Positions 21,601-26,550 of a stretch of 37,463 bases of DNA are shown piece by piece. The DNA comes from a virus. Both the position numbers and the translations under genes were made by a program. Each line of letters begins with the position of its first letter. The stretch's first letter is position 1. Below the pieces are notes generated by a model. It saw only the letters and a list, made by a program, of their open reading frames with translations, searched no databases and was not told the origin of the DNA. The stretch lies in IMG/VR virus record IMGVR_UViG_3300010334_000127, positions 1 to 37,463 of that record, one strand, 5' to 3'.

Positions 21601-23720
21601 GCCAGTTGTTCCGTGGAAATTACATGGGAGAAAATGTCGGTAATTCAGTTGTGATCCCGGTCAATTCTGCTGAAATTTCTAGCCTGGCAATTTTTGTCAA
21701 CGGAAATGCAACCAGCGGTGCCACTTGGACTCCGTACATTGCCAGCACAGATTGGGTCATTACCAACAGCTATGTAAAATCAGACGTTGTCAACTACAGT
21801 GGCACATACTACCGGGCGCTTCAAGACACTATTCCAGGCATACTCATCACCAACTCCTTGTACTGGTTGTCCTTTGTGCCAACTGTGCAATCCATGGTAG
21901 ATTTTGGTGCCACCTATGGCACAGGTGATGGCATTTCTTTAACTGCATTTGGTGTATCAACCATTGATGCAGGATACTTTATTATCGGTAGACAGTACAC
22001 AATATCGTATGTGGGCTCTACTAATTTTACTGCTATAGGCGCAGCCAGCAATACTGTGGGAGTGCTATTTACTGCGACTGGGATAGGATCAGGAACAGGA
22101 AAAGCAACAACCAATTACAGTTGGAGTACCCCGCAAACACAATATGTTGTGGCCAATTCAACTACTGTATCTTCGAAAATTATTACGTTGACCAATAGCA
22201 TGCAAGGGTCTAACACGGCCAATATGGTAGTTACTCGTAATGGAGTAAGATTGACCCCGTATGCTGGGATTGAATGGATCGGGGACGACTCTAGTGTGAG
22301 TTTTGGACTACCGCAACGAATTACTATTAGTCAAAGTGAAATTTATGCTCCTACAGATATCACAGTTTGGGTTGATGGCGTATTGCAACCACAATCATTT
22401 GGATTATCTCCCGGCACCTACAGTGTAACACGCTATACTGGAAGTAATACTCCTGGCCGCCAAGTAATTTTTAATACACCTCCAGCAAGTGGCGCAAAAA
22501 TTTTAATTAGTGTGAGTACTCAAGCAGATTATTACGTGTCTCTCGGAGCCACTAATCAATTGTTCCTTAACATTGTAAACTTAAACGACATTTTTGCTAT
22601 CACAACTTGGAATGACACTTCGCAACAATATCCATTGACTTTGGTCTTTATTGGCCCAGTTTCGACCGGCGTGACCATCGTTGAAGGTTATGACAGCACC
22701 GATTATGATTCAGGTACAGTGAACAATTCCCCAGGATCTTTTGATTATTCTGCAGGTATAATTATTAGTAACAATAGCTTTTGGTTACAAAGAACCGGAA
22801 TTGAAGCCGGCAGATTGTGGGTAACACTTGACGGAAATCGACTGTTTGAAGGCCAGGATTTCACAGTTGAATATCAAGCCGAAACTGATACTACTCCTGC
22901 TGGAGATTATTTGATCTTGTCCAGCGGAACAATTGGTACAAATCAAATTCTAGCAGTTACAGAGTTCACAAACAGCGTGGTTCCTGATGCTATGACATTC
23001 CGTATATTCCAAGACATGCGCGGCGTGCAAGCCACATATAGAATCACCCCGGCCACTACCACAACACTTGCTCAGGATTTTGGTGACACTGACGATATAA
23101 TACATGTGACCAATGCATCTGCATTGTCCGAACCAAATCTGGAAACAGGCATATTTGGTGTGCTGACCATTGATGGCGAAAGAATAATGTATCGCTCAAG
23201 AGATATTGCTCTCAACACTGTCAGCGGTCTGCTGCGCGGAACCGCAGGCACAGCCGTTGCTGCCCATACCAGTGGAACAGATGTATATGATATGGGTCGA
23301 GAAAACTTGTTGACTGAATCTTTGCAAAATTATATAGTAAGCGATACTTCAACAGGCGACGGTAGTACCACAATATTTTATGCACCCAGTATTGATGTAG
23401 CAGACTTCAACGACAGCACAGCAGAAGTAGAATCCATTGAAGTCTATGTTGGCGGCATGCGTCAATATGCATACAGCGATACCACTGCAACAAGTCAGTA
23501 TCGCTGGGTTGTGAGTCAATTCAATCCTGTTGCTGTTGAGTTTGTGGTTGATGACACGCAGTACCCACCACTAGAAGCACCAGCAGCAGGTGTGGAAGTT
23601 ACTGTGTTGGTAAGACAATGCGCTACCACTTGGTACCAACCTGGATCTGGCACAGCCAGCGACGGAATAGCATTGCAAGATACCGATACGCAGGCCGCAA
23701 GGTTTTTGCGTGGCCTATAA
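9609..23720 (+). CDS. Giant 4703-residue modular virion protein (baseplate/tail)
   Basis: One uninterrupted frame of 14.1 kb takes up 38% of the window. The ATG overlaps the gene 6 stop and has GGAG at 9598-9601, 7 nt upstream, so it is translationally coupled to gene 6. The N-terminus (MAKIRSVDFLPEIFQTDANK, with YYTWDPFVDFDTFVNFSQYF) resembles the giant structural proteins found after gene 6 in cyanophage-like myoviruses. Modules seen in order: a TYYV/FTIS repeat motif (about residues 430-515); beta modules of the type V-x-V-N-G-x-x-Q...D-Y-T; a CBM5/12-like motif (1818-1860); seven FG-GAP-like blades (~2248-2968); a GSGYT pair (~3656-3720); two more CBM-like motifs (~3757-3802, ~4047-4090); an IGAASNTVGV motif (~4120-4165); and a GERIMYRSR...LLRGTAGT motif near the C-terminus. 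No signal peptide or membrane segment is visible. It probably forms an outer wedge arm or fibre-attachment part, standing in the map position of T4 gp7/gp8. That assignment is by position only. Confidence 0.9.
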   Translation: MAKIRSVDFLPEIFQTDANKQFLAATLDQLVQEPSFKKTQGFIGRTVGPGINPNDKYVVEPTATRANYQLEPGVVSLVPDTNKIQNAITYPGMNDAVTFQGGNGSRPDLLYSSDYYTWDPFVDFDTFVNFSQYFWLPAGPDVVDVSATTIPTTDNFVVTRANGTYTFSGVSGSDPVIELVRGGSYTFQVAQNSTTGTSPQFWIQSAPGISGTLPFSPNISSRDVYGVTNNGEDLGTIVFNVPQKTDQSFYYNLSSIGTVDLISTLSYDVINGKPLIDFIVEYGGIDGTTNLDTRTLVFINQPGYNNVYQITYTTIDSVVYLQVNEITTINSLEKFTILYGTTYSNTQWYKTPTDTIHQIPLLTAVQDTLYYQDSTDPEIFGRIKLLEPSSSSILYIDQIVGEKNYTSPNGVVFTNGLKVKFTGDIEPASYKSGTTSFACTQTEINTNYITSSAATDLYVGQQVLFLSPTLGGITAGQTYYVRSISANRQKFTISSTQYGPVVPLQTGTGSMNAIAISDREYYVSGVGVAIQLLPVSDFNVYEPYAEDDNTATIVVEPTKLDYLTISRSSRDLNAWTRSNRWFHIDVINATAEYNNTTAVLDNNYRAKRPIIQFRPGLRLWNMGTEGKQPVDIIDLTQTDAFSNVQGSTSYTVDGYTFVEGTRVIFAADEDTSVRNKVYIVSFATPDTIAPLIAEPIITLTLAPDGIVEIDQCTVCLNGTDTADITYWFDGANWIEAQQKTSVQQAPLFNIYDVDGISFGNSTKYQSTNFAGSKLFSYAVGDTTVLDPILQFPLKYLNINNVGDIVFDNNLYVDTFVYVVDNVSVTSDISTGSTREYANRIGYQKLLGWQNAVVPQQIYQQFKFTYSIPTLKLDIAVNAQTSIAVPVIKIYVGSQFLDPGLYTYTVTADSTTITLANVYLPTDVIEVLVLSEQTSSVGFYQVPNNLQSNPLNANSPLFTLGTIRTHYESICQNLLTLSGKINGSNNTRDLGNIVPYGSIILQQSSPLTLAGYFMRSSSYNIFASLQYNSREYIKYKARMLDAVLTQENIAYKNTAEILDTAINDVTLGKVDTQPFYWSDMLPSGTTYASNTYTVGYTTLNTFDTVQIYNFTSANYLGLCVYLNEVLLERQQDYIVSLTGPTITILADLTLGDKITINEYNATNGNFVPNTPTKLGLYPAWRPAVVTRVTSNGTANFIQGHDGSMTPLFGDIRDAVLLEFETRIYSNLKLDGNPVPMTLEDVMPGQFRSTGYTFEEINNIFAEDLLSYCGWNKIDYKQQDYNATNEFTWNYSKSKSRLDQQPLLGAWRGINRYYYDTQQPSYTPWEMLGFTVAPDWWASTYGPAPYTADNLVLWDDLEAGYVADPIEPYYKPKYARPGLSTVIPTGPEGELLSPLNSVVGALPPNYNLATEFAKSWSIGDGGPVEASWWNSSAYPFSVMHVLAVTRPAKFFALFADRDLYKFNLDYDQYLFNDRYRLNANEIEVYGNGTSKASYIDWIVDFNRQSGINSTNELTAELKNLDVRLCYRMASYSDKQYIKLFTEKSSPNSTNTTLMIPDESYDIVLYKNQPFEQIRYSSVAIQKVTGGYAVFGYGTTQAYFEILQSQAVGRLQEYSSGGITVRVPTFYTDTVVQVPYGFVFSNETAVSDFLLSYGKLLETQGLTFTDRANGYVLDWPRMVNEFLYWSQQGWNSNAIINLNPLAGGLTVTRPGAVVDNITTETTENLLLDQNSRELPTRTLNIVRTGNTFTIQPLTTQNISFIDLRFTNFEHMIVLNNNSVFGDLIYDPTTGARQNRLTLIAVNTADWNGSVDTPGFIMNRDNVEEWTGLRTYSKGEIVKYKNVYWSALKIVQPTALFNFSDWVQSDYTQIELGLLPNLANKANQLANSYNINSANIELDNDLLSYGLIGFKPRQYLAALNLDDVSQVNVYRQFLDTKGTILSAELFKAANLGKEAADYDIYENWAVQRAVYGANANRSFFELRLDRALLSSNPSLVQVVVPQQSSSADQAILLSNVWKQSYKLTSPEILPTTTQIPTDTGLPTAGYVNLNDADVTVFDITSNSSLSANIDSIVVGSSIWVAKVNDYDWNIYRAQAVPGQIQHVCDNLNGTSRVIFNQNHGLVAGAKLIIKFFDVEINGVYQVLSVPDLTTVNIAFAFTSKRTVANGTGIGLTLQTMRVSQASDVGTLPYANDLLPGARVWVDDNGAGLWEVLEKNQVFSSIISLNPVLLDAGEQYGASVAQAQNKAAALVGSPRYGFGAGVEKGAVYVYIKGYGDQYVPTSPLGGSDAILSLGTIGVRGYGNAVDFGNQTWAVAGASKSLGPASQANNGYACVIYRDPVLGQPGSIPYDQHQLLTQPGTTPSTTPGAGEFGYSVAMSLDERWMYISAPGLNQVHAYGYVDWQQQFISFLGNATTKTYTFNNVVQINDSYQIKVTLNGQIQNIGVDYTVAGDFSTVTFTTAPALGVLVKIERWNGFQIPYSTTSFNLAHNVDQDGNKVGLFLATNIYAFTITVNGIIQRPNIDYTFAGTTVTFVVPLGVADIAVVKSTGSFLYAGTITAAGLGASDRFGQSIACTTDGRQVIIGTPYSTVNGNVEAGSVYVFDRNVQRFVYGVNASSSSITVLGGAPTAPVSVIVNNEFLINQTNSTIGAPNSFTVSGSTVTINMTLKLGDVIEIETNQFQQIQKVVQNTAAGFCNFGQAVDICVNNCSLYIGEPQSSQQIFKGGVVERFVNQSRIYGTVTSTVANPALTAGATVRVNNMDVAVPAYPNNTVTGLANAINNTVENVLATVSTSGYLTISVKNPDSALPFNKVQVAPGTVGTAFATLAFNTFAWTQTIESPYPIEYAGFGSSLSIDDSAVNLVVGAPKGSLYLITIFDDGTTFFDAGSTIFFSIFVQSGAIYTYDYLPSSTSSISNPGKFIFGQQINNTEVASYDAFGTAVNYTSGVLMAGAPKNDAGDSTADFGAVFVFENNTQSPAWKVTQIQQPTVDIKLLNSVFLYDSITGAKTEFLDFINPLQGKILGAARQNIDYIGAIDPASYNIGSANIRGTTWFADHIGEIWWDISTVRFIDPNQDSITYASRRWAQVFPGSVIDVYQWVVSSTPPASYTGEGTPFNTVSYTVNTRLTKDGTFATEYYFWVRDITVTATELNKTLPISTIASYIADPRASGIPYMAPINASTIALYNSADYIQASDTVVSIEFDRELTDDNVHVEYELIPQDRGDGFLSNGLYRKLQDSFCGADTFGNRVPDPNLSPAERYGVQFRPRQSMFTDRFAALKNYLTRVNAVLAQFPITEMRVFNLLNSSEPVPTQTEIVDSVLITNWNLQVSNLEILGFQNIYTVALGYKYLVTTDSSNRGLWTIYTVEASDSVVGQRILKLSKVQGYYTPAYWSYIDWVRVGYNSSTKILTEVSTYSALATISVPISSSVKVTANAQGKYEVYLLTDTGWERVVLQDGTIEFSAELWDYQLGRFGFDIEVFDAQYFDQEPVIETRKIIQAINEELFIDDLALERNRAMVLMFNFILSEFSAPEWLIKTSLIDVDHRIRQLIPYQNYVRDNQEFVSDYINEVKPYHVSIREFNLKYNGFDEFFGDTTDFDLPAYYNTALEIPKYTSPILLPYAQSDAFNSSLTTASDLASTSPVWATWPYNQWYSNYLLNLISVDIISGGSGYTEPPLVVITGDAAVSAEAVATINSSGQVSGIVITNPGSGYTSTPTVTFNGGNGTSALAYAVMNYNKLLNRYTGLARSIKTTIKYDRFQYFSDVQDWNSSGTYQDGQLVRYANSVWQAASADSTAVVGPNFNLEDWNLIPAKDLSGVNRTRGYYVPGVNEPGIDLPLLVDGITYPGVQVYGNYFLDDALTVDTTYRSEFTNTALGTLPTDINVDGGKFIGLYEGHAPEELVNGAEFDTLDMRVYTRPGADWNRDGHGFQTASIRYTYNAAVTNTFSWTGVVRTPVQVLVSNMTTKQDLAPGIDYTVNWDSETITLLTVANGNTINISVYEIGGGSQLFRGNYMGENVGNSVVIPVNSAEISSLAIFVNGNATSGATWTPYIASTDWVITNSYVKSDVVNYSGTYYRALQDTIPGILITNSLYWLSFVPTVQSMVDFGATYGTGDGISLTAFGVSTIDAGYFIIGRQYTISYVGSTNFTAIGAASNTVGVLFTATGIGSGTGKATTNYSWSTPQTQYVVANSTTVSSKIITLTNSMQGSNTANMVVTRNGVRLTPYAGIEWIGDDSSVSFGLPQRITISQSEIYAPTDITVWVDGVLQPQSFGLSPGTYSVTRYTGSNTPGRQVIFNTPPASGAKILISVSTQADYYVSLGATNQLFLNIVNLNDIFAITTWNDTSQQYPLTLVFIGPVSTGVTIVEGYDSTDYDSGTVNNSPGSFDYSAGIIISNNSFWLQRTGIEAGRLWVTLDGNRLFEGQDFTVEYQAETDTTPAGDYLILSSGTIGTNQILAVTEFTNSVVPDAMTFRIFQDMRGVQATYRITPATTTTLAQDFGDTDDIIHVTNASALSEPNLETGIFGVLTIDGERIMYRSRDIALNTVSGLLRGTAGTAVAAHTSGTDVYDMGRENLLTESLQNYIVSDTSTGDGSTTIFYAPSIDVADFNDSTAEVESIEVYVGGMRQYAYSDTTATSQYRWVVSQFNPVAVEFVVDDTQYPPLEAPAAGVEVTVLVRQCATTWYQPGSGTASDGIALQDTDTQAARFLRGL
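15060..15185 (+). other. CBM5/12-like motif 1 in the giant protein
   Basis: Residues ~1818-1860 read E-E-W...TYSKGEIVKYKNVYWSALK...SDW. This is the W, Y-x2-G-x-x-V-x-Y, W-x-A, W spacing of chitin-binding-type CBM5/12 modules. Sugar binding is inferred from the pattern only. Confidence 0.5.
16350..18510 (+). other. Seven FG-GAP-like blades in the giant protein
   Basis: Seven segments share the pattern F/Y-G-x-x-(V/I)...(V/I)-(G/A)-(A/T/E)-P...G-x-(V/I)-(Y/F)-x-(F/Y). Examples are GFGAG...GAVYVY, FGYSVAMS...ISAPG, RFGQSIAC...IIGTPY...GSVYVFDR, FGQAVDI...IGEP, FGSSLSI...VVGAPKG and AFGTAV...MAGAPKN...GAVFVFEN. Beta modules are inserted between blades 3 and 6. FG-GAP repeats form seven-bladed propellers in integrin alpha chains and in many extracellular adhesins. 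Confidence 0.6.
20876..21013 (+). other. CBM5/12-like motif 2 in the giant protein
   Basis: Residues ~3757-3802 read QDW...TYQDGQLVRYANSVWQAAS...EDW, with tryptophans at 3760 and 3799. The spacing is the same as in motif 1 at residues 1818-1860. The module directly follows the GSGYT pair. Confidence 0.5.
21748..21875 (+). other. CBM5/12-like motif 3 in the giant protein
   Basis: Residues ~4047-4090 read TDW...SYVKSDVVNYSGTYYRALQ...YW, with tryptophans at 4049 and 4086. The inner aromatic before R-A is Tyr instead of Trp. This is the third copy of the same layout. Confidence 0.45.
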
Positions 23721-23724
23721 TTAA

Positions 23725-23732
23725 GGTAAATA
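23725..23732 (+). promoter_or_regulatory. Weak late-promoter-like element
   Basis: GGTAAATA differs from NATAAATA at one position, and the following AAAAG resembles the sequence after the element before gene 6. It lies 7 nt upstream of the ATG at 23740, too close for a normal leader. It may be a degenerate promoter or chance A/T richness. Confidence 0.25.
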
Positions 23733-23739
23733 AAAGACC

Positions 23740-23889
23740 ATGCCAAATACACAGTCAAAACACACAGTTGAGCCTGAAAAAGAGAAAAAAGCTCGCAAGC
23801 CCAACGAAACTGGATCTATATCAGTGCAAGCTCACATGAGAATTTTTGATCCAAAAACACAAAAAACTTATGTGGAGGGCAGAGCATGA
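23740..23889 (+). CDS. Small basic/charged protein, 49 residues
   Basis: The frame ATG 23740 to TGA 23887-23889 encodes 49 residues. The first ~25 are polar and Lys/Glu-rich (EKEKKARKPNE) and look disordered. The last ~18 (MRIFDPKTQKTYVEGRA) resemble the start of the next protein (VKIHDPVTGEVLVDKKNAI). The stop overlaps the next ATG (ATGA), and the strong GGAGGG of the next gene lies inside this frame, as expected for coupled genes. Its own ribosome site is poor (TTAAGG, 13 nt away). Gene-like composition, tight packing and the shared motif support a real gene. Function is unknown; an adaptor or chaperone for the next protein is one possibility. Confidence 0.65.
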   Translation: MPNTQSKHTVEPEKEKKARKPNETGSISVQAHMRIFDPKTQKTYVEGRA

Positions 23890-24491
23890 TAACTCCTGGT
23901 TTGTGCAAAATTGAAGGATTTGTCAAAATCCATGACCCTGTCACAGGCGAAGTTCTTGTGGACAAAAAGAACGCAATTCATTACGAAAACATATCCATTG
24001 CCATGGCTCAAACGCTGAGTGATCGCAACCTGGGATATATCTATCAAATGGCATTTGGCAATGGTGGTTCCAGCGTGGACCCCACAGGCGTTATCACATA
24101 CCTGCCGCCAAACACCACTGGTCAAAATGCCGACCTGTACAATCAAACCTATGCCAAAGTAGTTGACGATAATTCAGCAGCTGACACTGATCCTGAATAC
24201 AACAAAATGACAGTACTGCACACATCGGGCAATGTTTACACTGATATTTTGGTAACTTGTTTGTTGGACTATGGCGAACCCCCGCAACAACAAGCATTTG
24301 ATAACTCGACCAATTTCAATGGCGAGTATGTGTTTGACGAATTGGGTCTCAAATCCTGGAACGGCTCAGCTGATAATTTAAGATTGATCACTCATGTGAT
24401 TTTTCACCCAGTACAAAAAAGTCTGAATCGACAAATACAAATCGATTACACACTCAGAATACAGACATTGAGCAACATTAATGCTGTATAA
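23886..24491 (+). CDS. Putative virion structural protein, 201 residues
   Basis: The start has GGAGGG (23874-23879) 6 nt upstream. The N-terminus holds an I-x-D-P-x-T-G-E-x-L-V motif (KIHDPVTGEVLVDKKNAIHYEN). A Gly-rich core (YQMAFGNGGSSVDPTG, then ITYLPPNTTGQNADLYNQTY) follows, and the C-terminal half is beta-rich (FNGEYVFDELGL, LRLITHVIFHPV). I recall similar proteins near the tail fibre genes of T4-like marine phages, usually annotated only as structural proteins. It has no signal peptide or transmembrane segment. Lying between the giant protein and the tail fibre, it may link baseplate and fibre; this is inferred from position. Confidence 0.82.
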   Translation: MITPGLCKIEGFVKIHDPVTGEVLVDKKNAIHYENISIAMAQTLSDRNLGYIYQMAFGNGGSSVDPTGVITYLPPNTTGQNADLYNQTYAKVVDDNSAADTDPEYNKMTVLHTSGNVYTDILVTCLLDYGEPPQQQAFDNSTNFNGEYVFDELGLKSWNGSADNLRLITHVIFHPVQKSLNRQIQIDYTLRIQTLSNINAV

Positions 24492-24494
24492 ATA
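24487..24494 (+). promoter_or_regulatory. T4-type late promoter element before tail fibre gene
   Basis: TATAAATA is a perfect match to the T4 late-promoter -10 element. It overlaps the stop codon of the preceding gene. Expected transcription start is near 24500, leaving a leader of about 18 nt with AGGT (24507-24510) as the likely ribosome site before the ATG at 24518. Confidence 0.78.
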
Positions 24495-24517
24495 TAAAAT
24501 AGAAACAGGTAATTAAC

Positions 24518-26539
24518 ATGGCCGCATATACAATTAATCTTACCGATGGCAGCGTTTTTGCTACCATCCCCGATGGTACTGTCAACCAGTCAAGTAGTGT
24601 AACTCTAGTGGGTAAAAACTTTGCTGGATACGGAGAATTTTTAGACGAAAATTTTATCCAGATGTTGGAAAATTTTTCAAAATCTACTGCGCCAGCTTCG
24701 CCCTTGACAGGTCAACTTTGGTGGGACAAAACCAACAGCCTGTTAAAAGTCTACAACGGTACACTGTTCAAAACTCTTTCATTTAGTACTGCCAGTTCCA
24801 CACAGCCCACAAGCAATGTGACTGGCGATTTATGGTACGATACCACAAACCAACAGCTCAAAGTTTACACTGGATCCAGCTTTATTGTGGTGGGCCCAGC
24901 ATACTCAAGTGCAACAGGAACCGCAGGTGCTATTCCTGAAACAATCAACGACAACGGAGCCACTCCGCACTATGTGACATCCTTGTATGTGGCCAACACC
25001 AGAGTTGCAATTTTTAGTACAGACTCAACATTTACTGCCGCAGCACCTGTCAGCACAACATTTCCCACAGTTTACAAAGGTGTGACATTTACCAATGCCA
25101 GCGGTACAAACATGGCAGGCAATATCATTAGTGGTAGCAATGTGGTTATCACTGCCGGAGGTGCAACCACAGCAACCATCACCAGTACCGGGGCCAACGT
25201 CACTGGTTACACCACAGTCAGTGGCAACATCACTGCTGGCAACGTGTTAACTGGCGGACTTGTCAGCGTTGCTGGCAATGTCACCGCCGCAAACTTCTTT
25301 GGCAATGTGGTCTCGCCTGCAGGTAGTAATGTCAGCACAACTGGTAACGTTACTGCTGGTAATATTTCCACCAGCGGCATAATATCTGCTGGTGGCAACA
25401 TAATTGGTACAAATCATCTGGGAACAACAGTTTCTGTCTCAGGCAATGTGACCGCTGGCAACGTACTATATGGCGCAGGCATAGTGTCGGGAACAGGTAG
25501 TGTTCTGGGTGGTATTGTGTCAGCCAGCGGAAACATCACTGCTGGCAACGTTTTGACCGGTGGCATTGTAAGTGCAGCTGGTAATATTTCTGGCAGCTAC
25601 TTTCAGGGCAACGGGTCACAACTCACTGGTTTGAGTTTGGGCGTTAGTGTCAGCAAAATCTCGTCTGGCAACAGTTATGCCAACATTGCAACGCCCGATG
25701 GCAACTTGGTAATTGGTGTTGCTGGTACTGCTGTGGTCACAATTGACAGCACAACAATTTATGGTACCAACGTCAGTGCCACAGGAACTATCAGAGCAGC
25801 CACAGTCAATGCTGCCACAATTGGTAATGCAAGTGCAGTACATAACGGAGCCACAGTAAGCATCACTGGTACTGTGACAGCAGCCACAGTCAATGCTGCC
25901 ACAATTGGTAACACTGGCGCCGCTGTCACAGCAGCCACAGTCAATGCTGCCACAATTGGTAACTCAAGTGCATCGTTCACCGGCGGCACCATCAGTCTAA
26001 GTGGTAACGTAACTACTTCTGGTGTTCTCTTGGTCAACAGCGGTGGTAACCCCACAGCCATTGTGAACAGTGCGGGCAACGTGACAGGTAATATTGGTTC
26101 GTCGACCGGTTACTTCAATCGAATCTTTGCTCAAGCAACCACAGCACTTTATGCTGACGTTGCAGAACGCTTTGCTGCCGATGAATTACTTGAAGCAGGA
26201 ACTGTGGTTGAACTGGGCGGCGCAGCAGAAATTACCAGATCTCTAACTGAATTGAGCGAAAATGTGTTCGGTGTGATAAGTACTCATGCAGCCTACTTGA
26301 TGAATGGCGGTGCAGGCGCAGACGACACACACCCTCCAGTTGCAATGACCGGACGTGTCCCAGTTAAAGTAGTAGGTGTTGTACACAAAGGCGATAGATT
26401 GGTCAGTGCAGGCAATGGCATTGCCAGAGCTGCGAAACCAGGCGAAGCAACATCATTCAACGTGATCGGACGAAGTCTGGTTGACAAACTCACCCCTGAA
26501 TCAAGTACAATTGAAGCTATTGTGACTATCAAGAATTAA
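24518..26539 (+). CDS. Tail fibre protein with repeats and C-terminal peptidase_G2-like domain
   Basis: This 673-residue protein has three parts. Residues ~1-90 are a conserved-looking attachment region (YTINLTDGSVFATIPDGTVN, then FLDENFIQMLENF and GQLWWDKTNSLLKVYNG). Residues ~200-530 are a low-complexity shaft of repeats around S-G-N-(I/V)-T-A-G-N-V-L-x-G-G and TAATVNAATIGN, fitting a trimeric beta-structured fibre. The last ~130 residues start at LYADVAERFAADELLEAGTV and include FGVISTHAAYLMN and VPVKVVG. That resembles the C-terminal domain of many phage fibres related to Peptidase_G2, which helps trimer folding and may cleave itself. I have not identified catalytic residues. It is probably a host-recognition or side fibre; the late promoter just upstream suits high expression. 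Confidence 0.85.
   Translation: MAAYTINLTDGSVFATIPDGTVNQSSSVTLVGKNFAGYGEFLDENFIQMLENFSKSTAPASPLTGQLWWDKTNSLLKVYNGTLFKTLSFSTASSTQPTSNVTGDLWYDTTNQQLKVYTGSSFIVVGPAYSSATGTAGAIPETINDNGATPHYVTSLYVANTRVAIFSTDSTFTAAAPVSTTFPTVYKGVTFTNASGTNMAGNIISGSNVVITAGGATTATITSTGANVTGYTTVSGNITAGNVLTGGLVSVAGNVTAANFFGNVVSPAGSNVSTTGNVTAGNISTSGIISAGGNIIGTNHLGTTVSVSGNVTAGNVLYGAGIVSGTGSVLGGIVSASGNITAGNVLTGGIVSAAGNISGSYFQGNGSQLTGLSLGVSVSKISSGNSYANIATPDGNLVIGVAGTAVVTIDSTTIYGTNVSATGTIRAATVNAATIGNASAVHNGATVSITGTVTAATVNAATIGNTGAAVTAATVNAATIGNSSASFTGGTISLSGNVTTSGVLLVNSGGNPTAIVNSAGNVTGNIGSSTGYFNRIFAQATTALYADVAERFAADELLEAGTVVELGGAAEITRSLTELSENVFGVISTHAAYLMNGGAGADDTHPPVAMTGRVPVKVVGVVHKGDRLVSAGNGIARAAKPGEATSFNVIGRSLVDKLTPESSTIEAIVTIKN
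25796..25962 (+). repeat. Three identical 32-bp repeats in the tail fibre gene
   Basis: Exact 32-bp copies lie at 25796-25827, 25880-25911 and 25931-25962, starting GCAGCCACAG and ending ACAATTGGTAA. Each encodes AATVNAATIGN. The last two are 51 bp (17 codons) apart and the first two 84 bp, both multiples of three, so copies can be gained or lost in frame. Confidence 0.9.
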
Positions 26540-26550
26540 TAGGGATAAAA

